Shown: piece by piece, positions 15,482 to 24,017 of the stretch | How positions within the stretch are numbered: the stretch's first letter is position 1 | How the letters are laid out: each line of letters starts with the position of its first letter | Origin: Pseudolysinimonas_A sp039912695 | GTDB lineage: Bacteria; Actinomycetota; Actinomycetes; Actinomycetales; Microbacteriaceae | DNA length: 64,000 nucleotides | Reading direction: 5' to 3' | Assembly: GCF_039912695.1 (NCBI RefSeq) | Contig: NZ_JBDSPJ010000010.1 | Location: forward strand, 1-64,000 | Notes under the pieces: model-generated | What the model was told of the DNA's origin: nothing | The model's input: only the letters and a program-made list of their open reading frames with translations | Databases searched by the model: none | Program-made: the position numbers and the translations under genes

Positions 15482-17631
15482 CAGGCATCCTTCCGGTTCA
15501 GTACGGGTTCAGTCTGCCGCGACAACCGGGACGGCCACCAGCTGAACCGCCCCAGGTCGTAGATGACCGCGGGCACGAGCAGCGACCGCACGACGATCGT
15601 GTCGAGCAGCACACCGAACGCGACGATGAACGCGATCTGGGCGAGGAACAGGATGGGGATCACCCCGAGTGCCGCGAAGGTCGCTGCCAGCACGACTCCG
15701 GCCGAGGTGATGACGCCGCCGGTCACGGCGAGACCGCGCAGGATGCCCTCCCGGGCTCCGTGCAGCTTGGTCTCTTCGCGCACCCGGGTCATCAAGAAAA
15801 TGTTGTAATCCACCCCGAGCGCGACGAGGAACACGAACCCGAACAGCGGCACCGACGGGTCGGCGCCCGAGAAGTGGAACACCCCCTGGAACACCAGTCC
15901 AGCGACCCCGAGCGAGGCGGCGAACGACAGGATGACGCTGCCGATCAGGATCAGCGGCGCGATCAGTGAGCGCAGCAACAGAATCAGGATGACCAGGATC
16001 ACGAGCAGCACGATCGGGATGATGACCGTGCGGTCGCGGATCGCGGTGTCGTTGGTGTCGAGCGCGAGAGCCGTGACCCCGCCCACGAGAGCTGACGGGT
16101 CGACCGCGTGCACGGCATCCCGAAGCTGTCGCACGGTCTGTTCGGCAGCAAACGAGTCGGCGGCGTCGGTGAGGGTCGCCTGCAGCATGACCTGCCCGTC
16201 GACGACGGTGGGTACCAGCGGCGCGAAGGTCGGGATCGGGAACGGCTCGGCGTCGGTGCCCACCGGCATGTAACCGGTCGGCGAGTTGTCGCTGAGGGCG
16301 TTGATTCCGCCCGCGACCCCGTCGAGGCCGGCCGCGGCATCCGCCAGTTGGGTGAGCAGTTTCTGGTCGCCGACGATCACGGCGGGTGAGCCGGATCCGG
16401 CGTCGAAGTGTTTGCCGATGAGCACCTGTCCGTCGCGGGCGTCGGACGGGCCGAGCACGAGGTCGCTCTGCGGAACGCCGTCGGCGTGGAACAGCGCGAG
16501 CCCGCCGGTCGCGGCGAGCAGCACCACGATGCAGACCGCCCACACCACGCGGGCCCGCTTGGCGATGAGCCGGGCGACGCCCGCCCACAGCCCCTTCGCG
16601 GAAGCACCGGTGACGACAGGGTGCGCGGTGCCGACTCTCGGTCGACGCGGCCAGAACGCGGTGCGACCGGCGGCGAGCAGCAGAGCTGGCAGGAACGTCA
16701 GGGCGGCGAGAATCGCGAAGGCGATACCGATCGCCGCGACCGGCCCCAGCGCCTTATTCGAGTTGAGGTCGCTGAACAGCAGGCAGAGGAGCCCCGCGAT
16801 CACCGTGAGCCCCGAGGCGAGAATCGGCTCGACGCTTCCGCGCAGCGCCGCCCAGGTCGCATCCCACCGCGTCGCGTTGTCGCGCAGCGCTTCGCGATAC
16901 CGCGAGACGTAGAGCAGCGCGTAGTCGGTCGCGGCGCCGATCACCAAAATGAACAGGATGCCCTGCACCTGCCCGTTGATCGTCACGATCTTCGCGGCCG
17001 CCAGCAGATACACCACGAGGATCGCGGCACAGAGGGCGAACATCGCGGTCGCGAGCACGATCAGCGGCAGCAGCGGCGACCGGTACACCAGGATCAAAAT
17101 GACGAGCACGGCGGCGACCGCGACAAGCAGAAGGACGCCGTCGATCCCCGTGAAGCCGGTCACCAGGTCGGAGGTGAATCCGGCCGGGCCGGTCACGTGA
17201 GTTTCGAGTCCGGCGGGCGCATCGCGTAGTAGACCGTCGAGCGCGCCCACACTGTCGCGCACGCCCCCCGCGATCGGCACGAAGATCTGCGCGGCCTCAC
17301 CATCAGCCGACGGGATGACGGGGCTGACTCCGTCGCCGATGCTCGGCTGCTTGGCAACACGCCCGGCGTAGTCGTCGAGGAACGCGAGGTCGGCATCCGT
17401 CAAGCCACCCGCGCGCGCGGCGATGACGATGGCCGGGATGTTGTCGCTCCCCGCGAATGCGGGAATCAGCGACGAGACCTCGGTCGACTCTGCGGAAGCT
17501 GGGAGGAAACTCGCCTGGTCGTTCGTCGAGACGCTCGAAATCTTGCCGAACGTCGGTCCGCCGACGCTCGCCGCGGCGAGCCAGGCGATCATCACGAACG
17601 CCGGGATGACGACTCTCAGTACGCGCTTCAC
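15481..17631 (-). CDS. MMPL/RND-family transporter
   Basis: This 716-residue membrane protein has the layout of MMPL transporters: one helix, a large extracytoplasmic domain (about residues 30-160), a five-helix bundle with VIGAATDYALLYVSRYREAL, then a repeat of the same plan ending with LVALGVDYNIFLMTRVREE. The paired Asp-Tyr motifs in the membrane (ATDYALLYVSR and GVDYNIFLMTR) are the proton-relay region of the family. It is an exporter of hydrophobic compounds or lipids; the substrate is unknown. The start is GTG 17631, overlapping the pncA stop by 4 bp, and a membrane peptide is coupled downstream. Confidence 0.9.
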   Translation of the reverse strand: MKRVLRVVIPAFVMIAWLAAASVGGPTFGKISSVSTNDQASFLPASAESTEVSSLIPAFAGSDNIPAIVIAARAGGLTDADLAFLDDYAGRVAKQPSIGDGVSPVIPSADGEAAQIFVPIAGGVRDSVGALDGLLRDAPAGLETHVTGPAGFTSDLVTGFTGIDGVLLLVAVAAVLVILILVYRSPLLPLIVLATAMFALCAAILVVYLLAAAKIVTINGQVQGILFILVIGAATDYALLYVSRYREALRDNATRWDATWAALRGSVEPILASGLTVIAGLLCLLFSDLNSNKALGPVAAIGIAFAILAALTFLPALLLAAGRTAFWPRRPRVGTAHPVVTGASAKGLWAGVARLIAKRARVVWAVCIVVLLAATGGLALFHADGVPQSDLVLGPSDARDGQVLIGKHFDAGSGSPAVIVGDQKLLTQLADAAAGLDGVAGGINALSDNSPTGYMPVGTDAEPFPIPTFAPLVPTVVDGQVMLQATLTDAADSFAAEQTVRQLRDAVHAVDPSALVGGVTALALDTNDTAIRDRTVIIPIVLLVILVILILLLRSLIAPLILIGSVILSFAASLGVAGLVFQGVFHFSGADPSVPLFGFVFLVALGVDYNIFLMTRVREETKLHGAREGILRGLAVTGGVITSAGVVLAATFAALGVIPILFLAQIAFIVAFGVLLDTIVVRSLLVPAVIYDLGRFSWWPSRLSRQTEPVLNRKDA

Positions 17632-18212
17632 ATCAACACCGTAGCGAGGTCGGCGCCCGCGGCTTCGAGTTCGGCGAGCGCCGCGCGCGACGACTCGGGA
17701 GCCACCCCAGCCACCAGGTCGGTGAGCACGGTGACCTCGCGGCCGGCATCCAGAGCATCGCGGGCGGAAGCCAGCACGCAGTAGTCGGTCGCGATCCCGA
17801 CGACGTCGACCTGAGTGATCTCGCGGGAGTCGAGCACGTCGATGAGCTCCTCGCCGGACGCGGTCGTCCCCTCGAAGATCGAGTACGCGGGGACGCCCTG
17901 CCCCTTCTTCACATGCACGTCGATCAGCGAGGTGTCGAGTGCCGGGTGGTACTGCGCGCCGGGTGTGCCGGCGACGCAGTGCCGCGGCCAGGTCTCCACA
18001 AAATCCGGGGTAACTCCATCGGCCGCAAAGTGCCCGCCGTTATCGCTGTCGCCGTCGTGCCAGTCGCGTGAGGCGATCACCAGGTCGTAGCGATCGGGAT
18101 GCGCACGCAGGTATTCGGTGATGTGCTCGGCCACCGCGGCGCCGCCATCCACACCCAACGCTCCCCCTTCGGTGAAGTCGTTCTGCACATCGATGACGAA
18201 GAGTGCGCGCAT
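17628..18212 (-). CDS. pncA: nicotinamidase/pyrazinamidase
   Basis: This 194-residue isochorismatase-fold hydrolase deamidates nicotinamide to nicotinate for NAD salvage. The catalytic triad is visible as Asp8 (FVIDVQNDF), Lys103 (VHVKKGQ) and Cys145 (GIATDYCV), and the metal ligands as Asp50/His52 (SRDWHD) and His61 (GGHF). It is full length. It overlaps mmpL by 4 bp and follows the carboxypeptidase gene by 15 bp, so all are probably in one transcript although the functions are unrelated. Confidence 0.92.
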   Translation of the reverse strand: MRALFVIDVQNDFTEGGALGVDGGAAVAEHITEYLRAHPDRYDLVIASRDWHDGDSDNGGHFAADGVTPDFVETWPRHCVAGTPGAQYHPALDTSLIDVHVKKGQGVPAYSIFEGTTASGEELIDVLDSREITQVDVVGIATDYCVLASARDALDAGREVTVLTDLVAGVAPESSRAALAELEAAGADLATVLM

Positions 18213-18227
18213 GGAGCTGGTCCCCGG

Positions 18228-19805
18228 TCAGTTGTTCGAGAGGTTGTCGCCGCAGGTGTAGACAGCGGTCGCGACCGTGTCGAGTGCTTCGCGAGCGTTG
18301 TCTTTGATGCCCCCGCCGATCGCGTAGAACGCGAAGGTGAGCACGGTGCCGTCGGCCGACTGAATGATGCCGGCCTCGGAGTATTCGGTGTCGATCCACC
18401 CGGTCTTGGCTTGCACGTGGCCGCGAGCAACCGCATTGGCGCCGGTGTAGCGGGACGCCAGTGTTCCGGTCTTACCCGCAATAGGAAGGCTTGAGCTGAT
18501 CACGTCGAGATTCTGCGAACCCGCGTTGATTGCGGTCATCAGACGCGCAATGACCTGAGGCGGCACCGCGTTGAGGTCGCTCAATCCGGAGCCGTCACGG
18601 ATCGTGAGCCCGGCCCCGTTGATCCCCGGGCCGCCGTCCGGCATCACATAGTCGATGAGGGCGCTCGGGATGGCCTGCTGCAGCGACGCCGCCGAGCCGT
18701 TCAGCGAGGACTGCTTTGAGGTGATGCGGGCGAGCATCTCGGCGAGCGTGTTGTCGCTCACCTGAAGCATGTAGTTGATCAGCGTTTTCAGCGGCTGCGA
18801 CTGCACTTCGCCGAGCAGAGCCGTGCCGCCGAGCGCTGTCCCGGTCGAGAAGGTGACGTTCGGGTCAATGATGTGCGCGGTGTCGGCGGCGCGGAGAGCA
18901 TCCAGAAACTCTTGGCCCGCCCGGCCAATCGGGTCGGTACTGCGCGGGCTGGTTTGCCGCGTCGGGTCGGCGCGGTCGCCATCCACCTGAAGTGCGGTCA
19001 CCTCGGAGTGGTAGCCGGTGGTCTGCTCGGAACGCTTCCACGACGGGTCCCACTTGTCGGCGCTCGACCAGTAGCTGGCATCCAGCACGATGCTCGTGAT
19101 CGGCGCCGGGCCTTGGTAGGCGGCGAGCACTTGGGCGGCGAGATCATCGAGTTTCGGGGCGCCCTTGTAGACGCTCTCCGACCCTGCGGGCAGAGCGCTC
19201 AGGGTCGCGTCGCCCCGGCCGACGAGAACGATCGAGCCGGGGGTGGAGCCGGCGAAAACCGAGGTCTTGATTTGATAGTCCGGCCCGAGCACCGAGAGCG
19301 CTGCCGCCGCCGTCAGCACCTTCATCACGCTCGCGGTGGAAGAGGCCGTTGTGCCACCGCGGTCGAACAGCACCTCACCCGTGTCGGCCCGCATGACGGA
19401 ACCCGAGAAGTCCATCAGACGGCCGTCAGCCGCCGGCAGCGCGACCGAACAGGTGCGCAACCTGCTGGCCGTGAGGTCCCCGTCCGGCACGGATCGGGGC
19501 GGTTCGGGTGTCGGCGTCGCCGACGGCGCGACGGCCGCAGCGGATCCGACCGAGACCCCGGCGAACACAGCGCCGGTGCCGAGGAGGACAAACACGATCG
19601 CGAGGGCGCCCACCAGCCACCCGGTCGGATGCTGAGCGAAGAAGCCGCCGATGCCCTTCCGGGGGAGGTCGCCGCCTTCCGCGGGCAGGGCTCCGTTCGA
19701 GGGGGCAGACGCCGCCCGGCCTCGGGATGTCGTCGGCCTGCGGCGCGACACCGCATCCTGAGCTTCCCGAGCCGCCCTGCGGCTCATCGGCTGCTCGTCA
19801 GTCAC
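18228..19805 (-). CDS. dacB: D-alanyl-D-alanine carboxypeptidase/endopeptidase (PBP4-like, S13)
   Basis: From GTG 19805 the protein is 525 residues: a basic cytoplasmic segment, one transmembrane helix (WLVGALAIVFVLLGTGAVFA) and an extracytoplasmic S13 penicillin-binding domain. The active site has SVMK (SxxK, in STASVMKVLT), SDN (in QVSDNTLAEML) and KTG (in IAGKTGTLASR). It should trim or cross-cut peptidoglycan at the cell surface. The longer frame to 19886 has no supporting ribosome-binding site. It is an anchored rather than freely secreted form. Confidence 0.9.
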   Translation of the reverse strand: MTDEQPMSRRAAREAQDAVSRRRPTTSRGRAASAPSNGALPAEGGDLPRKGIGGFFAQHPTGWLVGALAIVFVLLGTGAVFAGVSVGSAAAVAPSATPTPEPPRSVPDGDLTASRLRTCSVALPAADGRLMDFSGSVMRADTGEVLFDRGGTTASSTASVMKVLTAAAALSVLGPDYQIKTSVFAGSTPGSIVLVGRGDATLSALPAGSESVYKGAPKLDDLAAQVLAAYQGPAPITSIVLDASYWSSADKWDPSWKRSEQTTGYHSEVTALQVDGDRADPTRQTSPRSTDPIGRAGQEFLDALRAADTAHIIDPNVTFSTGTALGGTALLGEVQSQPLKTLINYMLQVSDNTLAEMLARITSKQSSLNGSAASLQQAIPSALIDYVMPDGGPGINGAGLTIRDGSGLSDLNAVPPQVIARLMTAINAGSQNLDVISSSLPIAGKTGTLASRYTGANAVARGHVQAKTGWIDTEYSEAGIIQSADGTVLTFAFYAIGGGIKDNAREALDTVATAVYTCGDNLSNN

Positions 19806-19930
19806 CCCGTAATGGTACGCGACCCACCCTGGAGCTCCGCGGGCCTGGGCGTGGGCGTCGGGCGCTCGCGCGCGGCTGGCGCCCACCCACGCGCGCCGCA
19901 GAAGCGGCGGCGAGCCAAAAATGCAGTCGA

Positions 19931-19985
19931 CCCCTTCTCACCCGCGGCATCCCGACCCGTTCGGGATGCCGCGTGTGAGAAGGGG
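19931..19985. terminator. 55-bp near-perfect palindrome between dacB and the CAP gene
   Basis: Arms starting CCCCTTCTCACCCGCGGCAT and ending with its near complement (ATGCCGCGTGTGAGAAGGGG) meet around a short CCCGT centre, giving about 25 bp of stem with two mismatches. On the minus strand a T run follows about 10 bases later. It could terminate the CAP-protein transcript; its length also fits a small dispersed palindromic element. Confidence 0.55.
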
Positions 19986-20010
19986 CCGACGTGGCGACGG
20001 CGTTAGCCGA

Positions 20011-20847
20011 TCAGCAGCCACCCCAGCGAGCCGCGGCCCGCGTGAACGAGTAGGCCTCGTTCGGGATGCCGCCGTGCGACATTGCGAAGTAGATGCAGAC
20101 CCCGCCCGTGCCGCCGGTGTACGAGGGGCGGTACAGCGAGAGGCGGTGCGGTGCGGAGTTCCACCACTTGGTGGCGACAGTCGCACCCGAGTTGCCGGAA
20201 CCGCCGGCGAGGTTGCCGTCGCAGCCCGTGTCGGGAACGCCGTCGGAGCGGGTCTGGGGCTTGTGGCCCCAGGCGCTGGCCGGGTCTTCGCTCGGGTCTT
20301 CCGCAATCCAGAACAAACGAGATTCCATGCAGGAGTCGTAACGGAAGTTCGCGAGCGGCACCGGGTTGAGGCAGTTGTCGACGCGAATCTGGTTGTAGGT
20401 CGCGGCGAACGAGGCCAGGTCATCCGAGGTGGTGCCCCCGACTCCGCCAGCCGAGGTGATGCCGGGCGCGCCGCCGGTCGAGCCGCCGACGTTGCCGGGG
20501 CAGGACTGGCCAGCTTCTTCGAGCGCGGCACGACGTTCGACGGTGCCGCTTGCCCGACCGGCAGAACTCACAACCGGAAGCGGCTTGGGAACCGGCTTTT
20601 GCGCCAGGTGCTCAGCGTCGACGTTGGTCGGAGCCGCCGCGGCGGTCGCGAAGTCGATGGTCTGGGTTGCGGCCGAAATGGCCGACGACGAGGGTTCCAC
20701 GACGAGCAGCGATGCGATGGCGGGGCCGGCCGAAACCGGAGCCGCTTGTGCGCTCGACAGGAGAGAAGGCCCGCCGCCGCCGATGAACGGCAGCACCAGA
20801 ACGAGAACCGCCGTGAAGACGGTCGACAGAATCAATGTTCGTTTCAT
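20011..20847 (-). CDS. secreted CAP/SCP-like protein
   Basis: This 278-residue protein has a Sec signal peptide (MKRTLILSTVFTAVLVLVLP, Ala-rich cleavage at SAQAAP), a 100-residue low-complexity linker, and a C-terminal domain with CAP features: LASFAATYNQIRVDNCLNPV, an AWGHKP segment and ATKWWNSAPHRLSLYRP followed by GVCIYFAM. Several cysteines suggest disulfides. Bacterial CAP-domain proteins are extracellular with mostly unknown functions. It is probably transcribed alone, with hairpins on both sides. Confidence 0.75.
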   Translation of the reverse strand: MKRTLILSTVFTAVLVLVLPFIGGGGPSLLSSAQAAPVSAGPAIASLLVVEPSSSAISAATQTIDFATAAAAPTNVDAEHLAQKPVPKPLPVVSSAGRASGTVERRAALEEAGQSCPGNVGGSTGGAPGITSAGGVGGTTSDDLASFAATYNQIRVDNCLNPVPLANFRYDSCMESRLFWIAEDPSEDPASAWGHKPQTRSDGVPDTGCDGNLAGGSGNSGATVATKWWNSAPHRLSLYRPSYTGGTGGVCIYFAMSHGGIPNEAYSFTRAAARWGGC

Positions 20848-20939
20848 GTCTTAGCCCCCCCGGACCAAGCCGAACGCATCCCCCCTCAGAGTTGCGTCGG
20901 TTCACTGACGGTATGCCCCGCTTCGGGCCGAATCAAGCC

Positions 20940-20980
20940 GAAAAGACCCCAAACGAGCGTTTGGACCCCCGCACTGGGGG
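20940..20980 (-). terminator. terminator after the MFS gene (two tandem hairpins)
   Basis: Two perfect hairpins stand side by side: CCCCC-GCACT-GGGGG and CCAAAC-GAGC-GTTTGG. On the minus strand the second is followed by GGTCTTTTC, a short U-rich tail. It lies just after the end of the MFS transporter gene. Confidence 0.65.
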
Positions 20981-21044
20981 CAAGAATCGCCCGGCGCGCC
21001 GCAAATGCGCTCAGAAATGGGCCGTGTAGCGACCCCCTCAGCGG

Positions 21045-22502
21045 TCAGGCCAGTTCGGCTGCTTTCGGCACCTCTTCGGGAGTGAGTTCGACGACCGTGC
21101 GAGGACGTCCGGGCAGGATGAACGCGAGCCCGACCGAGACGACGCTGAAGCCGACAGCCCACCAGAACGCGATCTGGAACCCGACGACAAGAGAGCCGGC
21201 CGCGGTTGCCGAAACGGCCAGGATGACCGCCAGCAGCGCGACTCCGAGCGAGCCACCGATCTGCTGTGCGATCCGGGTGATAACGCTCGCGTGCGGCACC
21301 TCGTCGTGCTCGAGTCCGAGAAACGCCACCGCCAGCAGCGGGATGAAGACGATGCCCATGCCCAGTCCGCGCACCAACAGGATGGCGCCGAGCAGCCAGA
21401 TCGACGTGGTGCCATCCGCGAAAGCGAAGGGAACTGTGGCGACAGCGACGAGGGCGAAGCCCAGCAGGGCGACAGCGCGGCCGCCGATGCGATCCATCAG
21501 CCGAGCGGCGAGCGAACGACTCAGAAGTGACCCAACCCCCTGGGGGATGAGGAGCAAACCGGCGCCCAGGGCATCTGCTCCCCGCAGTTCCTGCCAGTAG
21601 AGAGGTAGCAGCAACATGGAACCGTACAACGAGGCGCCGCTGAGAAACATCAGGGCCGTCGCCGACCAGGTCGCCCGGTGACGCAGCACGCGAAGATCCA
21701 GCAGCGGGTCCAGCTTCTTGCGCAGCGCCCACAGCACGAAGGCGACGAGCAGCACAACGCCTGCGGCGAGCGGGGCGATGACATCGACGTTGGCGAAACC
21801 GCCGTCCCCGGCGACGTTCGACAGCCCCCAGAGCAGGGCGACCAGCGCCGGCGCGAGCAGCACGAAGCCGACGACATCCAATCGGATCGGCTTGCGGGGG
21901 CCATCGGCAGGCAGCATCCGCCAGGCCAGGATGAGGCCGACCACTCCGAGCGGGATGTTCACCAGAAACAGCCACTGCCACGAGCCGACGGCCAGGATGA
22001 GGCCGCCGATCACCGGGCCGAGAATCGGGCCCAGGGCCGTGGGCAGCGCGACCGTCGCCATCAGGCGACTGATGTTTTGACCGCGGGCGGCCTGCATGAT
22101 CATCGTCGTGAGCAGCGGCAGCATGGCGCCGCCGCCGAGACCTTGGACGACCCGGAACGCGATCAGACTCTCAACATTCCACGCGGCGGCGCACAGTATC
22201 GATCCGATCAAGAAGAGGGTGAGCGCCATCATCCACAGCCGCTTGCCCCCCAGGCGGCTCTGGAGCCAGCCAACCAGCGGGATCGTGACGCCGAGAGCCA
22301 GCAGGTACCCGGTGCTCACCCATTGGATGGTGGCGACGTCGGTGTTGAGGTCGGCGGCCAACTGGTGCAGGGCGACCGCGACGATGGTCGTGTCGAAGAT
22401 GACCGCGATGGCGCCGGTGAGCAGCGCGATGGCGATGCGGATGACCGCTGGGTCGAGCTTCGCTGACGTGGTGGTGGTGGTGGTGCTCGTCGTGTTCGAC
22501 AT
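21045..22502 (-). CDS. MFS drug exporter, DHA2 (EmrB/QacA) type
   Basis: This 485-residue protein has 14 predicted membrane segments. Motif A/C features of the DHA2 family are visible: DTTIVAVALHQLAADLNTD, GYLLALGVTIPLVGWLQSRLGG split over adjoining helices, and LGPILGPVIGG. It should exchange protons for a toxic compound. ATG 22502 was chosen because AAGG precedes it; the longer frame runs through the divergent operator. It is paired with a divergent TetR gene that likely represses it. Confidence 0.9.
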   Translation of the reverse strand: MSNTTSTTTTTTSAKLDPAVIRIAIALLTGAIAVIFDTTIVAVALHQLAADLNTDVATIQWVSTGYLLALGVTIPLVGWLQSRLGGKRLWMMALTLFLIGSILCAAAWNVESLIAFRVVQGLGGGAMLPLLTTMIMQAARGQNISRLMATVALPTALGPILGPVIGGLILAVGSWQWLFLVNIPLGVVGLILAWRMLPADGPRKPIRLDVVGFVLLAPALVALLWGLSNVAGDGGFANVDVIAPLAAGVVLLVAFVLWALRKKLDPLLDLRVLRHRATWSATALMFLSGASLYGSMLLLPLYWQELRGADALGAGLLLIPQGVGSLLSRSLAARLMDRIGGRAVALLGFALVAVATVPFAFADGTTSIWLLGAILLVRGLGMGIVFIPLLAVAFLGLEHDEVPHASVITRIAQQIGGSLGVALLAVILAVSATAAGSLVVGFQIAFWWAVGFSVVSVGLAFILPGRPRTVVELTPEEVPKAAELA

Positions 22503-22514
22503 GATCGCCTTAGG

Positions 22515-22542
22515 GTACGAAGTTGTATCTAACTTCGGGTAC
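22515..22542. promoter_or_regulatory. operator between the MFS and TetR genes
   Basis: GAAGTT-GTATCT-AACTTC is a perfect inverted repeat, flanked on each side by GTAC. It sits centrally in the 67-bp divergent spacer, where one bound TetR dimer would block both promoters. Confidence 0.6.
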
Positions 22543-22569
22543 GTTACGCCGTCGGGATAAGATACGCCA

Positions 22570-23193
22570 GTGGACCTAAAGCGCGAGACCGGCACCCGCC
22601 GACGCGGAGCGGAACTTGAGGATGCCATCCTCGAAGCCGCCTGGGCAGAACTGACCGAGAACGGCTACGCCGCCTTCACGTTCGAGTCGATTGCGGCGCG
22701 CGCCGGCACCAGCCGCCCGGTGCTGTACCGGCGCTGGAGCGATCGCGACCAGCTCATGCTCGCCGCCATCGATCACGAGCGCGCACGTAACCCGATCCAG
22801 GTGCCTGACACGGGCAACCTGCGCGACGACATCGTCATCCTGTTGCAGCGCGTCAGCGCGGCACGCGCCGGCTTCGCGGCACTGATGAGCGCGCAACTCA
22901 ACGACTACTTCCGAGCGACCGGCACGACCTTCTTCGAACTCAAGCGACTGCTGCAAACCGGACCGCAAGGCGGCGACAGCACCATGGACCTGATCCTCGA
23001 TCGCGCGGCCGCTCGAGGTGAGATCGACCCGTCGGTGCTCGACACCCGCACGATCGAATTGCCGGCGACCCTCATGCGCTACGAACTGCTGGTGAATCTG
23101 AAGCGCTCGCCCGACAGCGTGATCGAGGAGATCGTCGACGACATTTGGATGCCGCTGCTGCGCGCGAAGGGCGCGCTGCGTGAGAAGGCCTGA
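22570..23193 (+). CDS. TetR-family regulator of the adjacent MFS pump
   Basis: This 207-residue protein has an N-terminal TetR helix-turn-helix (AILEAAWAELTENGYAAFTF, ESIAARAGTSRPVLYRRWSD) and an all-helical ligand domain resembling the TetR_C_16/AcrR-like C-termini. The start is GTG 22570. Its position divergent from a drug exporter with a palindrome between them is the classic arrangement for local repression relieved by pump substrates. Confidence 0.9.
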   Translation: MDLKRETGTRRRGAELEDAILEAAWAELTENGYAAFTFESIAARAGTSRPVLYRRWSDRDQLMLAAIDHERARNPIQVPDTGNLRDDIVILLQRVSAARAGFAALMSAQLNDYFRATGTTFFELKRLLQTGPQGGDSTMDLILDRAAARGEIDPSVLDTRTIELPATLMRYELLVNLKRSPDSVIEEIVDDIWMPLLRAKGALREKA

Positions 23194-23197
23194 ACTG

Positions 23198-23270
23198 AGC
23201 CACCTGTCAGAATCGAACTGACGACCTATTCATTACGAGTGAATCGCTCTACCAACTGAGCTAAGGCGGC
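23198..23270 (-). tRNA. tRNA-Thr (CGT)
   Basis: The minus strand folds as a cloverleaf: acceptor GCCGCCT pairs with AGGTGGC, the D arm is AGCTCAGTTGGTAGAGC, the anticodon arm ATTCACTCGTAATGAAT gives anticodon CGT, and the T arm has GTTCGATTC. CCA is not encoded. The gene ends 4 bp after the TetR gene. Confidence 0.95.
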
Positions 23271-23301
23271 GGGGTGCGGCAGAGCCGAACCGTCCGAAAG
23301 T

Positions 23302-23961
23302 TTAGCCGACCTGCGCCGGATACGACGACGCCACCAGTTCGGCCCCTCGCGTGAACGCCTCCTCGACCAGTTGACCGAGTGACCGGTTCGCGTCGGGGTG
23401 GTCGATCCAGGCGAACCAGGCGTGCCGCACGAACGCGAACGAGGTGAGCGCGACGAGGCGCGCGCGATCGGCGGCCTCAGCATCCGTCATCTCAGGAAAC
23501 TCGCCGCGCAGCCGTCGGCCGGCCACCTCGGCGAGCTCGTTCTCGAAGTTGTGAACGCTCGCCATGCGGCGCACCCCGAGCTCGGGGTACAACTTGGTGA
23601 CGGCTCGGCGCTCGGCAAGCAACTCGGGATCGGAGAGCAGTCGGTTGGAGCCATCGATGATCACGCGGGCGATTCCGGGCAGAATCGGCCCCCGGTCGGC
23701 GACGAACCATTCGACTTCGGGGTTACCGGCGAGGCTCGGCGTCTCACCGAGAATCGCCTCCTCTTTCGACGGGAAGTAGTTGAAGAAGGTGCGAGGTGAG
23801 ATGTCGGCGACGCGGCTGATCTCATCCACGGTGGCGTTGTCGAGGCCGCGCTCGCGTACGACCTCAAGCGCCGCCCTCAGAATCGACTGCCGGGTCGCGA
23901 TGCGTTTGCGTTCGCGCAGGCCGAGCTGTTCAGGGACGGCAACGTCGGAGGCGGGGGCCAT
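23302..23961 (-). CDS. TetR-family regulator
   Basis: This 219-residue regulator has a clear TetR helix-turn-helix (TRQSILRAALEVVRERGLDN, then DEISRVADISPRTFFNYFPSKEE in adjoining segments) and a helical C-terminal domain. The FFNYFPSKE wording is common in regulators with fatty or aromatic ligands, but the target is unknown. No exporter or enzyme is directly paired with it. Inverted repeats just upstream suggest autoregulation. Confidence 0.88.
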   Translation of the reverse strand: MAPASDVAVPEQLGLRERKRIATRQSILRAALEVVRERGLDNATVDEISRVADISPRTFFNYFPSKEEAILGETPSLAGNPEVEWFVADRGPILPGIARVIIDGSNRLLSDPELLAERRAVTKLYPELGVRRMASVHNFENELAEVAGRRLRGEFPEMTDAEAADRARLVALTSFAFVRHAWFAWIDHPDANRSLGQLVEEAFTRGAELVASSYPAQVG

Positions 23962-23973
23962 GTCTAGATTTTA

Positions 23974-23995
23974 TTGCACGCACTGCAAGATTGCA
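23974..23995. promoter_or_regulatory. triple half-site operator upstream of the TetR gene
   Basis: TTGCA-N5-TGCAA is followed by GA and another TTGCA, so three alternating half-sites create two overlapping palindromes. They begin 13 bp upstream of the TetR start codon and are probably its own operator. Confidence 0.5.
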
Positions 23996-24017
23996 CCCCG
24001 CAATCCTGCGGGTCGAC

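Noticed and set aside
19921..21600. 559-residue plus-strand frame
   Set aside because: It is antisense to the CAP-like and MFS genes and crosses their terminators; no protein pattern.
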